A DNA stretch of 64,000 nt from NCBI RefSeq assembly GCF_030816235.1, contig NZ_JAUSXT010000001.1:434001-498000 (forward strand), written 5' to 3'. The DNA comes from Microbacterium sp. W4I4. Its GTDB lineage: Bacteria; Actinomycetota; Actinomycetes; Actinomycetales; Microbacteriaceae. The notes beneath the pieces are model-generated. The model was not told the DNA's origin, did not search any database, and saw only the letters and a list, made by a program, of their open reading frames with translations. Shown here in pieces: positions 1 to 11,145 of the stretch. Position 1 is the first letter of the stretch; the number at the start of each line of letters is the position of its first letter. The translations under genes were made by a program, and so were the position numbers.

Positions 1-412
1 CGAGAGCGGATGCCGCCAGACGCGCCTCCGTGTACCGCGAGGCCGCAGGTCCGTCGTCGAGCGAACCGAAGTTGCCGTGCCCGTCGACCAGCGGCACCCG
101 CAGGGCGAAGCTCTGCGCCAGGCGTACCAGGGCGTCGTAGATCGCGCTGTCGCCGTGCGGGTGCAGCTTTCCCATCACCTCGCCGACGACGCGGGCGCTC
201 TTGACATGGCCGCGGTCGGGACGCAGGCCCATCTCGGCCATCTGGTACAGGATCCGGCGCTGCACGGGCTTGAGCCCGTCACGGGCATCGGGCAGCGCGC
301 GGGAGTAGATCACCGAGTACGCGTACTCGAGGAATGACCCCTGCATCTCCTGGGACAGATCGATGTCCTGGATGCGCTCGTGGACGGGCTCGGATGACGA
401 GGGCTGTGGCAT
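1..412 (-). CDS. parC: DNA topoisomerase IV / gyrase subunit A, N-terminal part (cut by window edge)
   Basis: This is the first ~137 residues of a type IIA topoisomerase A subunit, the breakage-reunion subunit that cuts and rejoins DNA. Visible family signatures are SYAVS-like [28 protein letters not shown], and the helix with [17 protein letters not shown], which holds the serine/acidic positions linked to quinolone response. The catalytic tyrosine lies outside the window. The ATG at 410-412 fits the usual short N-terminus. I call it ParC rather than GyrA because its neighbours (sepH, dut, dxs) are those of the second A subunit in Micrococcales, while gyrA normally sits near dnaA; the sequence alone does not settle this. 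Confidence 0.85.
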   Translation of the reverse strand, partial: MPQPSSSEPVHERIQDIDLSQEMQGSFLEYAYSVIYSRALPDARDGLKPVQRRILYQMAEMGLRPDRGHVKSARVVGEVMGKLHPHGDSAIYDALVRLAQSFALRVPLVDGHGNFGSLDDGPAASRYTEARLAASAL

Positions 413-499
413 GGACTTCCTGCTGGACGCTCGGGGTGGACTCGCGACGACGCCCCGGATACGGCGCGGCGATGGGACGCCTGTGAAAGACTGACCCGG

Positions 500-1627
500 A
501 TGCCTCTCATGCTACCGTCCAGCCTCGAATCGACGCGGAACATCGCCGGGGTGGCGCCTCAGCTGCTCGCCGCGCTGCGCGGTGCCGGGACGGACCTCGC
601 GCCGGCGCGGTCGGTCGTGCTCGTGGTCATCGACGGGCTCGGAGCGATCCCGCTGCGCGCGCACGCGGGCCACGCACGCACCCTGGCGTCGGCCATGGCC
701 AAGAAGGACGTCGCCGGATCGGTGTTCCCCACGACGACCGCGGCGGCGCTGACGAGCCTGGTCACCGGCGTCGCTCCCGGAACGCACGGCATGGTCGGGT
801 ACCGGGTCCTGAATCCGGAGCGCGGCATCCTCGTGAACCAGCTCACCGAGTGGGAGTCCGCGGGCGTGGACCCGCTCGTGTGGCAGGCCGCGCCCACACT
901 CTTCGAGCAGGCGACCGCCGCCGGCCATCCCGCGTTCGTCGTCGGGTTCCCCGCGTATGCGGGCACCGGTTTCACCCGGGCCATCCTGCGCGGAGCCGAG
1001 TTCCGTTCCGCGCAATCCCCGGCCGATCGCGTGGAGCTGGCCTGGGAGCTGGCGGACGCCCATGACGGGGCGATCGTGTACTGCTACCTGCCGGAGGTCG
1101 ACAAGGCGGGACACAGGCACGGCATCGACTCCGCGGAGTGGGTGCGCGCGCTCGAGGACATCGATGCGGCGCTCTCCCGGCGCATCCCCGACGGCGTCGG
1201 AGTGCTCGTGACGGCTGATCACGGCATGATCGATGTGCCCAAGCACCGCCAGCTCGTCCTGGACGCCGCGGGCGGCTGGCACGACGGCATCCGTCACATC
1301 GGAGGCGAACCGAGGATGCTGCACGTCTACACCGAGCCGGATGCCGACCTGTCCGCGATCCTGGATCGCTGGCGGCGCGATCTGGAGGGCATGGCGGACG
1401 TCATCAGCCGCACCGAGGCGATCGATGCAGGCCTGTTCGGGCCCGCGGTGACCGACGCCGCGCTCTCGCGCATGGGAGATCTGCTTGTCGCCGCACGATC
1501 GAACCACGCCGTCTACGACGGTGAGGCGGAGGATCAGCGCGGACGGAGCATGGTCGGACAGCACGGCTCTCTCACGCCGGAGGAGTGGCGGGTGCCGTTC
1601 ATCCGGATGGGCGCCTTCGCCCGCTGA
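500..1627 (+). CDS. Alkaline-phosphatase-superfamily phosphodiesterase / nucleotide pyrophosphatase
   Basis: A 375-residue member of the metal-dependent alkaline phosphatase superfamily (type I phosphodiesterase/nucleotide pyrophosphatase branch). The two-metal site can be traced: Asp in VVIDGLG (about residue 49), the nucleophile Thr in [12 protein letters not shown] (about 78), Asp and His in [13 protein letters not shown] (about 200), DH in VTADHGMID (about 240) and His in [10 protein letters not shown] near the C-terminus. No signal peptide is seen, so it is probably cytoplasmic. It diverges from the topoisomerase gene and converges on sepH, a neighbourhood common in Microbacteriaceae. 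Substrate unknown. An in-frame second ATG lies at 509. Confidence 0.85.
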   Translation: MPLMLPSSLESTRNIAGVAPQLLAALRGAGTDLAPARSVVLVVIDGLGAIPLRAHAGHARTLASAMAKKDVAGSVFPTTTAAALTSLVTGVAPGTHGMVGYRVLNPERGILVNQLTEWESAGVDPLVWQAAPTLFEQATAAGHPAFVVGFPAYAGTGFTRAILRGAEFRSAQSPADRVELAWELADAHDGAIVYCYLPEVDKAGHRHGIDSAEWVRALEDIDAALSRRIPDGVGVLVTADHGMIDVPKHRQLVLDAAGGWHDGIRHIGGEPRMLHVYTEPDADLSAILDRWRRDLEGMADVISRTEAIDAGLFGPAVTDAALSRMGDLLVAARSNHAVYDGEAEDQRGRSMVGQHGSLTPEEWRVPFIRMGAFAR

Positions 1628-1652
1628 CCCGGGTTCCGGCTACTGGTCGGAG

Positions 1653-2678
1653 CTACTCGTCGGTGCGGGCGCCGAACACGATCTCGTCCCAACTGGGCAT
1701 CGCGTTGCGGCGCTTGCGCCTTCCGGACGAGGAATCGATGCTCTCCGGCTGCGGTCCGGCCGGTGCGGGCTTCTCCGGCTCGTCCTCGACGGCGTCGAAG
1801 AGGGCGATCGGGCTCGATTCCTCAGCATCATCGTCGAACAGCGGGGCCGACTCGCGCTGGCCGCGCCGACGCCGCAGCGCTTCCAGCAGATCGGCGGTCT
1901 CGGCGCTCGAGTGGCTCTCCTCCGGAGCGCGGCGAGCCGCGGCCTCCTGCACCGCGGCGCTGGAGTGCTCCGAGGCGCCAGGAGCATCGGCCTGCTGCTC
2001 ATCGGGGTGGGGGAGCAGACGCGGGCCGAAGGCACCGGAATCGAAGCGGCTGTCGTCCTTGTACGGGGAGACGCGCTCGGCATCCACCGCACGCAGGCGC
2101 GGGATCAGGCCCTCGGGCAGTGTGCCCTGGCGGGACAGCTGGGTGGCGTCGGCGTTGAGCGGGGAGAGCGAGCTGCGGCGCGGGTCGAACGCCCAGCGCG
2201 CGTCGTGCTCCACCTCATCGGCCGTGAACTCGAGCTTGATCGTCCAACCGGACTCGTCCTTCCAGCTCGCCCAGCGCTCTTCCGTGGCACCGAGATCCGC
2301 GAGCTTGGCGCGCACCGCGACGCCGAAGGTGGGCTGTGCGTCGGGTTCGACCTCGCTGCCGATCAGCACGGGCACGGCGAGTGCCTGCCCGACGATGTGC
2401 TCCCGCTCGGCGAGGACCGGCCCCTCGAAGCGGGCCACGTCGGACTCGCTCACGCCGAGCAGGGCGGCGACGTCTGCCGCGGAGAGTCCGGCCCGGATCT
2501 GGGTCTGGATGTCGCGGGGGCTGGCGGCCAGGCGCGCAGCGGTCGGCTCGGTCTCGCGGGTCGCTCGTCGGACCTCGCGGTGCAGCACGTCGTCGATGGG
2601 CAGCGCGAAGCGCTCTCCGGACTCCGTTGCGAGAACGAGTACGCCCGCCTCTGTTCCGACGATGGTGACGTTTTCCAT
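1653..2678 (-). CDS. sepH: Septation protein SepH (DUF3071)
   Basis: A 341-residue protein matching SepH, the actinobacterial FtsZ-interacting cell-division factor. The N-terminal DUF3071 domain (about residues 1-170) opens with MENVTIVGTEAGVLVLATES and contains a helix-turn-helix-like stretch, GLSAADVAALLGVSESDVARFEGPVLAERE, which is the part known in the family to bind FtsZ. The rest is acidic, low-complexity and probably disordered, ending in a conserved tail RRKRRNAMPSWDEIVFG that is typical of the family. It converges with the phosphodiesterase gene. The position beside a topoisomerase A gene is conserved in actinobacteria. The start is ATG at 2676-2678. Confidence 0.9.
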   Translation of the reverse strand: MENVTIVGTEAGVLVLATESGERFALPIDDVLHREVRRATRETEPTAARLAASPRDIQTQIRAGLSAADVAALLGVSESDVARFEGPVLAEREHIVGQALAVPVLIGSEVEPDAQPTFGVAVRAKLADLGATEERWASWKDESGWTIKLEFTADEVEHDARWAFDPRRSSLSPLNADATQLSRQGTLPEGLIPRLRAVDAERVSPYKDDSRFDSGAFGPRLLPHPDEQQADAPGASEHSSAAVQEAAARRAPEESHSSAETADLLEALRRRRGQRESAPLFDDDAEESSPIALFDAVEDEPEKPAPAGPQPESIDSSSGRRKRRNAMPSWDEIVFGARTDE

Positions 2679-2885
2679 GCGAATGCCCCTCTGATGGGTG
2701 TGAGTTCATGGTGTCACGGAGACCCCATAGGAGACGGGAATATCGTGGGCGTGCCGTGAGTTTTCACGTGCGAGCACGAGAGCATTTGCGAAATGGCTCG
2801 CTGTCGTGCAAACTAACGCCGCTGAACACCCGAATCAGCGCACCCCCGAAACCCACTCGCACCACGGAAAGTGGAGATTTACCGC

Positions 2886-3179
2886 ATGGCAACCGACTAC
2901 GACGCCCCCCGTAAGAGCGAAGACGACTCCGAGTCGATCGAAGCACTCAAGGAGCGTGTGCCGAACAACCAGTCAGGCGCCGGCGACGTCGAGGACTCCG
3001 ACAACCCGGCGGCCTTCGAGCTGCCAGGGGCCGACCTCTCGGATGTGGAGGACGTCATCGTCGTCCTCCCCGCCCAGGATGACGAGTTCACCTGCATGAG
3101 CTGCTTCCTCGTGAAGCACCGCTCGCAGCTCGACCACGACGGCCCCGACGGCCTGATCTGCAAGGAATGCGCCGCCTGA
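2886..3179 (+). CDS. DUF4193 family zinc-ribbon-like small protein
   Basis: A 97-residue acidic protein of the actinobacterial DUF4193 family, function unknown. The start is the ATG at 2886 (MATDYDAPRKSEDDSES), not the in-frame GTG at 2871, because family members begin this way and GGAAAG/GGAG purine runs lie 10-18 bases upstream. The C-terminus holds two CxxC pairs, CMSC and CKEC, about 25 residues apart, which could bind one zinc. Members of this family are usually found beside sepH and dut, as here. It is followed by a strong hairpin terminator. Confidence 0.85.
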   Translation: MATDYDAPRKSEDDSESIEALKERVPNNQSGAGDVEDSDNPAAFELPGADLSDVEDVIVVLPAQDDEFTCMSCFLVKHRSQLDHDGPDGLICKECAA

Positions 3180-3194
3180 CGCATTCATATCGTG

Positions 3195-3223
3195 CGCGCC
3201 CCGGCCTTTCGGCTCGGGGCGCG
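3195..3223. terminator. Bidirectional hairpin between converging genes
   Basis: A 9-bp GC stem, CGCGCCCCG with CGGGGCGCG, encloses a smaller GCC/GGC stem. It sits between the converging DUF4193 and DUF3093 genes, so it can serve both. There is no long T run, as is usual in high-GC actinobacteria. Confidence 0.6.
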
Positions 3224-3245
3224 TTCTGCATGCTGCCGCTCTGAC

Positions 3246-3716
3246 TCAGGAGGCGTTCTGCGCCGCACGGATCGCCGCGCTGAGGCGATCGGGCGTGCGC
3301 GAGGAGATCGTCCAGCTGCGCATCGGATCATCGGGATCGGTGATCGGAACCACCACGAGTCCGTCGATGCCCCCGCGGATCAGGTGCCATCCGTCTCGTG
3401 CGAGGTCGCGGCCGCGGCGATCTCGCGCCTCCTCGCCGGTGAAGTGCTCGGGTTCTCCGAGCCACCGGGCGTCGATGTGCGCCCGTCCCGCACGCAGCAC
3501 CGTGCCGCGCACCTCGAGAGCGGGGGAGAGCAGGATGCTGAGCACCACCAGTACGAGGGAGACCGCGACGCCTGCAGCGATCGCGATGGCCGAGGCCACC
3601 GGTGCGAAGACCAGGGACACCATGGGTCCCACGAGCGCGATGACGACGACCATCCACAGACTCGGGGACAGCCGCTCTCGGTAGATCAGCCGCGCGTCGC
3701 GATCTGTGTTCTGCAT
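3246..3716 (-). CDS. DUF3093 family membrane protein
   Basis: A 156-residue protein with two closely spaced hydrophobic segments (about residues 22-65, LWMVVVIALVGPMVSLVF and a following AIAIAAGVAV stretch) and a soluble C-terminal half containing WLGEPEHFTGEEARDRRG and DGLVVVPITDPDDPMRSW. The motif set matches the actinobacterial DUF3093 family, whose role is unknown. The start is taken as the ATG at 3714-3716 (MQNTDRDARLIYRE), which places the gene 12 bp from the divergent dut start and so makes the two share a promoter region. Divergence from dut is conserved in the family. Confidence 0.8.
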   Translation of the reverse strand: MQNTDRDARLIYRERLSPSLWMVVVIALVGPMVSLVFAPVASAIAIAAGVAVSLVLVVLSILLSPALEVRGTVLRAGRAHIDARWLGEPEHFTGEEARDRRGRDLARDGWHLIRGGIDGLVVVPITDPDDPMRSWTISSRTPDRLSAAIRAAQNAS

Positions 3717-3722
3717 TAGCCT
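3717..3722 (+). promoter_or_regulatory. Putative -10 box of dut (leaderless)
   Basis: TAGCCT lies exactly six bases before the GTG start of dut at 3729. In actinobacteria a TAnnnT hexamer at this spacing usually means the transcript begins at the start codon. No good Shine-Dalgarno sequence is present, which agrees. Confidence 0.45.
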
Positions 3723-3728
3723 CATGGG

Positions 3729-4178
3729 GTGACTCATTCCGTTGCCGTTCCCATTATCGCCGCGAACGTTCCGTTCTATGCCAACCCGGGCGACGCGGGG
3801 GCCGATCTGGTCGCCTCCGAGGCGGTGCGTCTCGAGCCCGGTCAGCGTGCGCTGATCGGCACCGGTGTCCGCATCGCGCTGCCCGAGGGCTACGCGGCGT
3901 TCGTCGTCCCGCGCAGCGGTCTGGCGGCCAAGCACGGCATCACCGTGGTCAACTCGCCCGGCACGGTGGATGCCGGATATCGCGGCGAGATCAGGGTGAG
4001 CCTGCTGAACACCGACAGCAAGGACGCGTACGATGTGGCGGTCGGTGATCGCATCGCACAGCTGATCGTGATGCCCGTGGTCCAGGCGCGCTTCGAACCC
4101 GTTGCGGAGCTGCCGGACAGCGTTCGCGGTGAAGGCGGCTTCGGATCCACCGGCTATACCCAGGGAAAGAGCGAATGA
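3729..4178 (+). CDS. dut: Deoxyuridine 5'-triphosphate nucleotidohydrolase (dUTPase)
   Basis: dUTPase hydrolyses dUTP to dUMP and pyrophosphate, keeping uracil out of DNA and supplying thymidylate synthesis. At 149 residues it is the usual length for the trimeric enzyme, and its five motifs are present in order: PGDAGADLVA, PRSGLAAKHG, NSPGTVDAGYRGEI (with the catalytic Asp), the GDRIAQLIV segment, and the C-terminal arm RGEGGFGSTG. The GTG start at 3729 is preceded by a TAGCCT box at leaderless spacing. The gene overlaps the next by four bases (ATGA), so it heads a dut-DUF3710-DUF3159 operon. Confidence 0.95.
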   Translation: MTHSVAVPIIAANVPFYANPGDAGADLVASEAVRLEPGQRALIGTGVRIALPEGYAAFVVPRSGLAAKHGITVVNSPGTVDAGYRGEIRVSLLNTDSKDAYDVAVGDRIAQLIVMPVVQARFEPVAELPDSVRGEGGFGSTGYTQGKSE

Positions 4179-4762
4179 CTGAAGAGATCGAACCCACGCT
4201 GAAGTCGGCGCCGGAGGATCGCGCCACTGCAGGACCGTTCGACGACGCGGAGGCCAACCCCGTCCGCCCGTACATCGACCTCGGCGGCATCAAGGTGCTG
4301 CCCCGCGAGGGACTGAACCTGCGTCTCGAGGTCGAGGAGCAGACCAAGCGGATCGTCGCCGTCGGCCTCGACTACGCCGGATCCTCGCTGCAGGTGCAGC
4401 CCTTCGCCGCCCCGCGCTCCCGCGGGCTGTGGGACGAGACCCGGGTGCAGCTGCGAGATCAGATCCGCACGCAGGGCGGCCGTGTCGAGGAGCGCGAGGG
4501 CCCGCTCGGCAAGGAGCTGCTGGCAGAGGTGCCCGCGACGGCTGCCGAAGGATCCGAGATGCGCCTCGCGCGCTTCGTCGGTGTCGACGGCCCCCGCTGG
4601 TTCCTGCGCGGCGTGATCGGCGGAGATGCGGCGTCCGATCCGGAAGCGGCCGAGCAGGTCGAGGACCTGTTCCGGTCGATCGTCGTCGTCCGCGGCGGCT
4701 CGCCCATGCCTCCGCGCGATCTGATTCCCCTGAAGATGCCGTCCACGCCGGGCTCGGCGTGA
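4175..4762 (+). CDS. DUF3710 domain protein
   Basis: A 195-residue soluble protein of the actinobacterial DUF3710 family, function unknown. Recognisable parts are RPYIDLGGIKVLPREGLNLRLEVEE near residue 30, AFAAPRSRGLWDETR, and the C-terminal GPRWFLRGVIGGDAASDPEAAEQVEDLFRSIVVVRG and PMPPRDLIPLKMP. It lies second in the dut operon, overlapping both neighbours by four bases, an order conserved across actinobacteria. Confidence 0.85.
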   Translation: MTEEIEPTLKSAPEDRATAGPFDDAEANPVRPYIDLGGIKVLPREGLNLRLEVEEQTKRIVAVGLDYAGSSLQVQPFAAPRSRGLWDETRVQLRDQIRTQGGRVEEREGPLGKELLAEVPATAAEGSEMRLARFVGVDGPRWFLRGVIGGDAASDPEAAEQVEDLFRSIVVVRGGSPMPPRDLIPLKMPSTPGSA

Positions 4763-5496
4763 CGCCTACCGACGACGAGCAGCGGGACTCCGCGGCCAAG
4801 GAGCCATCGCCCGCAGAGCCGTCCGCCGCTGAGCTGATCGGCGCCGCATTGGGAGGAGCCGCCCGTCGGGCCGGTCTCGACTCTGCCAGCGGCGAGAGCA
4901 CCCAGAAGGTGGTCTGGAGCGCCATCGGAGGGTGGCGGGGCGTGCTGGAATCGGTGCTGCCGAGCCTCGCGTTCGTCATCCTGTTCACCCTGCGCCCCGA
5001 ACCGCTGATCCTGTCTCTGGGGGTCTCGGTCGGACTCGCCGCCGTGTTCACGCTCGTGCGACTCCTCCAGAAGTCCCCGCCCTCGGCGGCCCTGGGCGGA
5101 CTGATCGCCGCCGGTGCCGCGGCGCTGCTGGCGCTGTGGACCGGTCGCGGTGCAGACAATTTCGTCCCCGGACTGATCACGAACGCCGTCTACGGCACGG
5201 GGATGATCGTCTCCGCGCTGATCGGATGGTCGCTGATCGGCCTCGCCGTCGGATTCCTGATGGGCGAGGGCACGGCATGGCGCACGGATCGCCGCCGACG
5301 CCGTGCGTTCTTCTGGCTCGGCATCGCCTGGGGGCTGCTGTTCCTGCTCCGCCTCGCCGTGCAGCTGCCGCTCTACCTCACCGACCAGGTGACTCTGCTC
5401 GGCACGCTGAAGCTCGTCATGGGGCTTCCGCTGTTCGCACCGATGATCGCCGTCACCTGGCTCGTCGTGCGGGCGCTGTACCCGCGTGGCGAATGA
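4759..5496 (+). CDS. DUF3159 multipass membrane protein
   Basis: A 245-residue integral membrane protein of the DUF3159 family. After a ~55-residue charged, proline-rich N-terminus it has about six hydrophobic segments (for example VLPSLAFVILFTLR, LGGLIAAGAAALLAL, SLIGLAVGFLMGEG, LGIAWGLLFLLRLAVQLPLYL, LPLFAPMIAVTWLVVRALYP). The RLAVQLPLYL part is typical of the family; the role is unknown. The start is the GTG at 4759, which overlaps the stop of the previous gene (GTGA). The much longer upstream reading frame is an artefact of the overlapping gene. It is the last gene of the dut operon. Confidence 0.85.
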   Translation: MTPTDDEQRDSAAKEPSPAEPSAAELIGAALGGAARRAGLDSASGESTQKVVWSAIGGWRGVLESVLPSLAFVILFTLRPEPLILSLGVSVGLAAVFTLVRLLQKSPPSAALGGLIAAGAAALLALWTGRGADNFVPGLITNAVYGTGMIVSALIGWSLIGLAVGFLMGEGTAWRTDRRRRRAFFWLGIAWGLLFLLRLAVQLPLYLTDQVTLLGTLKLVMGLPLFAPMIAVTWLVVRALYPRGE

Positions 5497-5521
5497 CCGG
5501 AGCGCCTTGCGCCTCTGATAG

Positions 5522-5545
5522 ATTTATCTCGACATCAAGATAAAT
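5522..5545. promoter_or_regulatory. 24-bp palindrome upstream of aconitase (putative operator)
   Basis: The arms ATTTATCT (5522-5529) and AGATAAAT (5538-5545) are perfect reverse complements around an 8-base centre that itself pairs at four positions. It is AT-rich against a very GC-rich background, lies 127 bp upstream of the acn start and downstream of the DUF3159 stop. The form suits a dimeric repressor or activator; which one cannot be told from the sequence. Confidence 0.55.
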
Positions 5546-5672
5546 TTCGGGCTTTTGCCGAGAGGGCGAGCGGAGCACACTGGTAAGGCGTGCCTTGCTA
5601 GCCGCGATGCTCCATCGGCGAGCAAGATGGAGTCGCCTGTCGCTTCCATCAGATTCAGAAGGAGACGGATAC

Positions 5673-8507
<2,835 letters not shown>

Positions 8508-8520
8508 CACCGATTCGACG

Positions 8521-8553
8521 AAGGGCCCGGACGCGACTCGCATCCGGGCCCTT
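8521..8553 (+). terminator. Hairpin terminator after acn
   Basis: An 11-bp stem, AAGGGCCCGGA with TCCGGGCCCTT, starts 13 bases after the acn stop codon, with a short loop. There is no T tract, which is normal for this GC range. Confidence 0.7.
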
Positions 8554-8651
8554 CGGCGTCGCCGCAGGCGTCGTCCAGCCGCGCGGCGATAGAATGTTGA
8601 GGTTCGCGTGCCGGCACCGGTGCGCAGTCGTCGAGTCGCGGAGGAGCGTCC

Positions 8652-10595
8652 ATGCCGATCCTGCCGAGCATCACCGGTCCCAGAGATCTCGACCGGCTCA
8701 CGCCGGAGCAGCTCACCGAGCTGGCAACCGAGATCCGTGCATTCCTGGTCGAGAACGTCGCCCGCACCGGTGGGCATCTGGGGCCCAATCTCGGCGTCGT
8801 CGAGCTGACGATCGCACTGCACCGCGTGTTCTCCTCACCCGACGACCCGTTCATCTTCGACACCGGACACCAGTCCTACGTGCACAAGCTGCTCACTGGA
8901 CGGCAGGACTTCTCCCAGCTGCGCTCGCGCGGGGGACTGGCAGGCTACCCGCAGCGCGCGGAGAGCCCGCACGACGTCGTGGAGTCCTCGCACGCCTCCA
9001 GCTCTCTGAGCTGGGCTGACGGCGTCTCCCGGGCGCTGACGGCCACCGGCCGCGCCGATCGCCATGTCGTGGCCGTCGTCGGCGACGGCGCGCTCACGGG
9101 CGGCATGACGTGGGAGGCGCTGAACAACATCTCCGACGACAACGACCGCAACCTCGTCATTGTCGTCAACGACAACGGCCGTTCCTATGCCCCGACGATC
9201 GGCGGGATGTCCCGCTATCTGAACCGGGTGCGCACAGCAGCCAGCTACCGCGAGATGCACCGCAAGTCCGACCGACTGTTCCGCGCCTTCGGACCGTTCG
9301 GTCGCGCGCTGTTCCGTGGCGTCCGCGGCGGCACGCACGGCTTCCTGTCCCGCTTCACGAACAACGTCGCGCTGTATTCCAATCTCGACATCAAGTACCT
9401 GGGTCCTGTCGACGGGCATGACATCCCGGCACTGATGGAGACGATGCAGCTCGCCAAGGACTTCGGCGCCCCGGTGATCGTCCATGTGATCACGGAGAAG
9501 GGGCGTGGCTACCAGCCGGCCCGAGACGACGTCGCCGACCAATTCCATGCCGTCGGACGCATAGATCCCAAGACGGGTGACGCGCTGGGCTCATCGTCCG
9601 GCACGTCCTGGACCTCGGTGTTCGCCGACGCGCTCGTGGATGCCGGCGCCCGTGACGAGAAGATCATCGCCATGACGGCCGCGATGCTGCGGCCCACCGG
9701 CCTCGCCCCGTTCGCGGAGCGGTTCCCGCACCGCGTCTACGACGTCGGCATCGCCGAGCAGCATGCCGTTGCCTCTGCCGCAGGGCTCGCCTACGGCGGG
9801 TTGCACCCGGTGGTGGCGATCTACGCCACCTTCATGAACCGCGCCTTCGATCAGGTCCTGATGGACGTCGGACTGCACAAGGCGGGAGTGACCTTCGTGC
9901 TCGACCGCGCCGGCGTGACCGGACCGGATGGCCCGAGCCATCACGGCATCTGGGACATGGCGATGCTGCAGATCGTGCCCGGCATCCGCATCGCCGCTCC
10001 GCGTGACGCGAGCCGGCTGCGCGAGGTGCTGGACGAAGCGGTGGCCGTCGACGACGCCCCGACCGTGATCCGCTATCCGAAGGGTTCCGTCCCGGCCGAC
10101 ATCCCGGCGATCGAGCGGTTGCCGGACGGCGTCGACGTTCTGGCAAAGGATGAGACCGAGGACGTGCTGCTTCTCGGCATCGGACCGTTCGCCTCACTCG
10201 CGCTGGATGTCGCCGGGCGTCTGCGCGCACAGGGCATCGGTGCGACGGTCATCGACCCGCGGTGGGCGATCCCCGTGCAGCCGTCCGTTCTCGAACTGGC
10301 GGGGCGCCACCGACTGGTCATCACCCTGGAGGACGGCATCCGCGTCGGCGGTGTCGGCACTCGCGTGCGCCAGGTGCTGCGCGAGGCGGGCATCGACACG
10401 GCCGTGGACGAACTGGGCGTGCCGGACGAGTTCATCGACCACGCGACGCGCGAGCAGGTCCTGCAGGATGCGGGGCTGACCGCGGCGAAGATCGCTCAGG
10501 ACGTCGTGGCGCAGGTGCTCGGCAAGCGCGTGCCCATGGCCCGCCAGACGGGTGAGACCGGCGCGATCGAACTGCCGATCCACGAGGCCCGCTGA
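8652..10595 (+). CDS. dxs: 1-Deoxy-D-xylulose-5-phosphate synthase
   Basis: DXS joins pyruvate and glyceraldehyde 3-phosphate to make DXP, the first step of the MEP isoprenoid pathway, which also supplies DXP for thiamine and pyridoxal in some bacteria. At 647 residues it has normal length. Thiamine-diphosphate motifs are present: the GDG fold VVGDGALTGGMTWEALNN (about residue 140) and the acidic catalytic site in VGIAEQHAVASAAGLA (about 365). Further marks are TGHQSYVHKLLTGR, YLGPVDGHD and DRAGVTGPDGPSHHG. The start ATG at 8652 follows GGAGGA by six bases. It stands alone, converging with the membrane-protein/TetR pair. Confidence 0.97.
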   Translation: MPILPSITGPRDLDRLTPEQLTELATEIRAFLVENVARTGGHLGPNLGVVELTIALHRVFSSPDDPFIFDTGHQSYVHKLLTGRQDFSQLRSRGGLAGYPQRAESPHDVVESSHASSSLSWADGVSRALTATGRADRHVVAVVGDGALTGGMTWEALNNISDDNDRNLVIVVNDNGRSYAPTIGGMSRYLNRVRTAASYREMHRKSDRLFRAFGPFGRALFRGVRGGTHGFLSRFTNNVALYSNLDIKYLGPVDGHDIPALMETMQLAKDFGAPVIVHVITEKGRGYQPARDDVADQFHAVGRIDPKTGDALGSSSGTSWTSVFADALVDAGARDEKIIAMTAAMLRPTGLAPFAERFPHRVYDVGIAEQHAVASAAGLAYGGLHPVVAIYATFMNRAFDQVLMDVGLHKAGVTFVLDRAGVTGPDGPSHHGIWDMAMLQIVPGIRIAAPRDASRLREVLDEAVAVDDAPTVIRYPKGSVPADIPAIERLPDGVDVLAKDETEDVLLLGIGPFASLALDVAGRLRAQGIGATVIDPRWAIPVQPSVLELAGRHRLVITLEDGIRVGGVGTRVRQVLREAGIDTAVDELGVPDEFIDHATREQVLQDAGLTAAKIAQDVVAQVLGKRVPMARQTGETGAIELPIHEAR

Positions 10596-10596
10596 C

Positions 10597-11145
10597 TCAG
10601 GAGTCGAGGGTGCGGTCTTCGTAGGCGGCATCGTGATCTCGCGGTGCACGGGACCACCACGCGTGCACACCGCCCGCCACCTCCGACCGGCGAGCGCGGC
10701 GCGCTGCGCGCGCCCATCCGGCGACCACAGAGACCGCTGAGGCGCCCATCACCGCCCACGCCCATCCGCTCGTGAGCATGCTCGACGCATCGGCACCCAT
10801 CGCGATGTAGATCAACAGCACGGCAAGACCCACTGCCGCGCCGAGCGCGGCGAAGGCGACGATGTGCACGGCGATGAAGCGCACGCGCACGAGGGCTCGG
10901 CCGAGCAGCCAGGCGACCGGCGCGAAGACGAGCATCATCACGAGCGCGACCACGCCTCCGATGAGTCCTGCGTATATGGCGAAGACGCCCGCCGCTGCGA
11001 TGTCGCCGGTGCGAAGGGTCAGCACCGCGCCGGCGCTGAGCAGGATCACCATGAAGACGCACCAGGCGGTCCACGCTCCGCGCCAGAGATCTTCCGGTGC
11101 GAAGGCCATCGGCCGCTCCGGCGTCCGATCGTAGTGGGAGATCAT
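10597..11145 (-). CDS. Predicted four-helix membrane protein, TetR-linked
   Basis: A 182-residue protein that I do not recognise by family. It has about four hydrophobic segments: TAWCVFMVILLSAGAVL, AAGVFAIYAGLIGGVVALVMMLVFAPVAWLLG, IAVHIVAFAALGAAVGLAVLLIYIAMG and WAVMGASAVSVVAGWA, followed by a basic, charged tail. The start is the ATG at 11143-11145, which overlaps the stop of the TetR gene by four bases, so the two are almost certainly co-transcribed and the membrane protein is a likely target of that regulator. A transport or envelope-stress role is only a guess. Confidence 0.65.
   Translation of the reverse strand: MISHYDRTPERPMAFAPEDLWRGAWTAWCVFMVILLSAGAVLTLRTGDIAAAGVFAIYAGLIGGVVALVMMLVFAPVAWLLGRALVRVRFIAVHIVAFAALGAAVGLAVLLIYIAMGADASSMLTSGWAWAVMGASAVSVVAGWARAARRARRSEVAGGVHAWWSRAPRDHDAAYEDRTLDS

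Noticed and set aside
5584..5600. Iron box (DtxR/IdeR) upstream of acn
   Set aside because: Only about 11 of 19 positions match the consensus and the core lacks the usual TTAG...CTAA edges; kept as a minor note rather than a called site.
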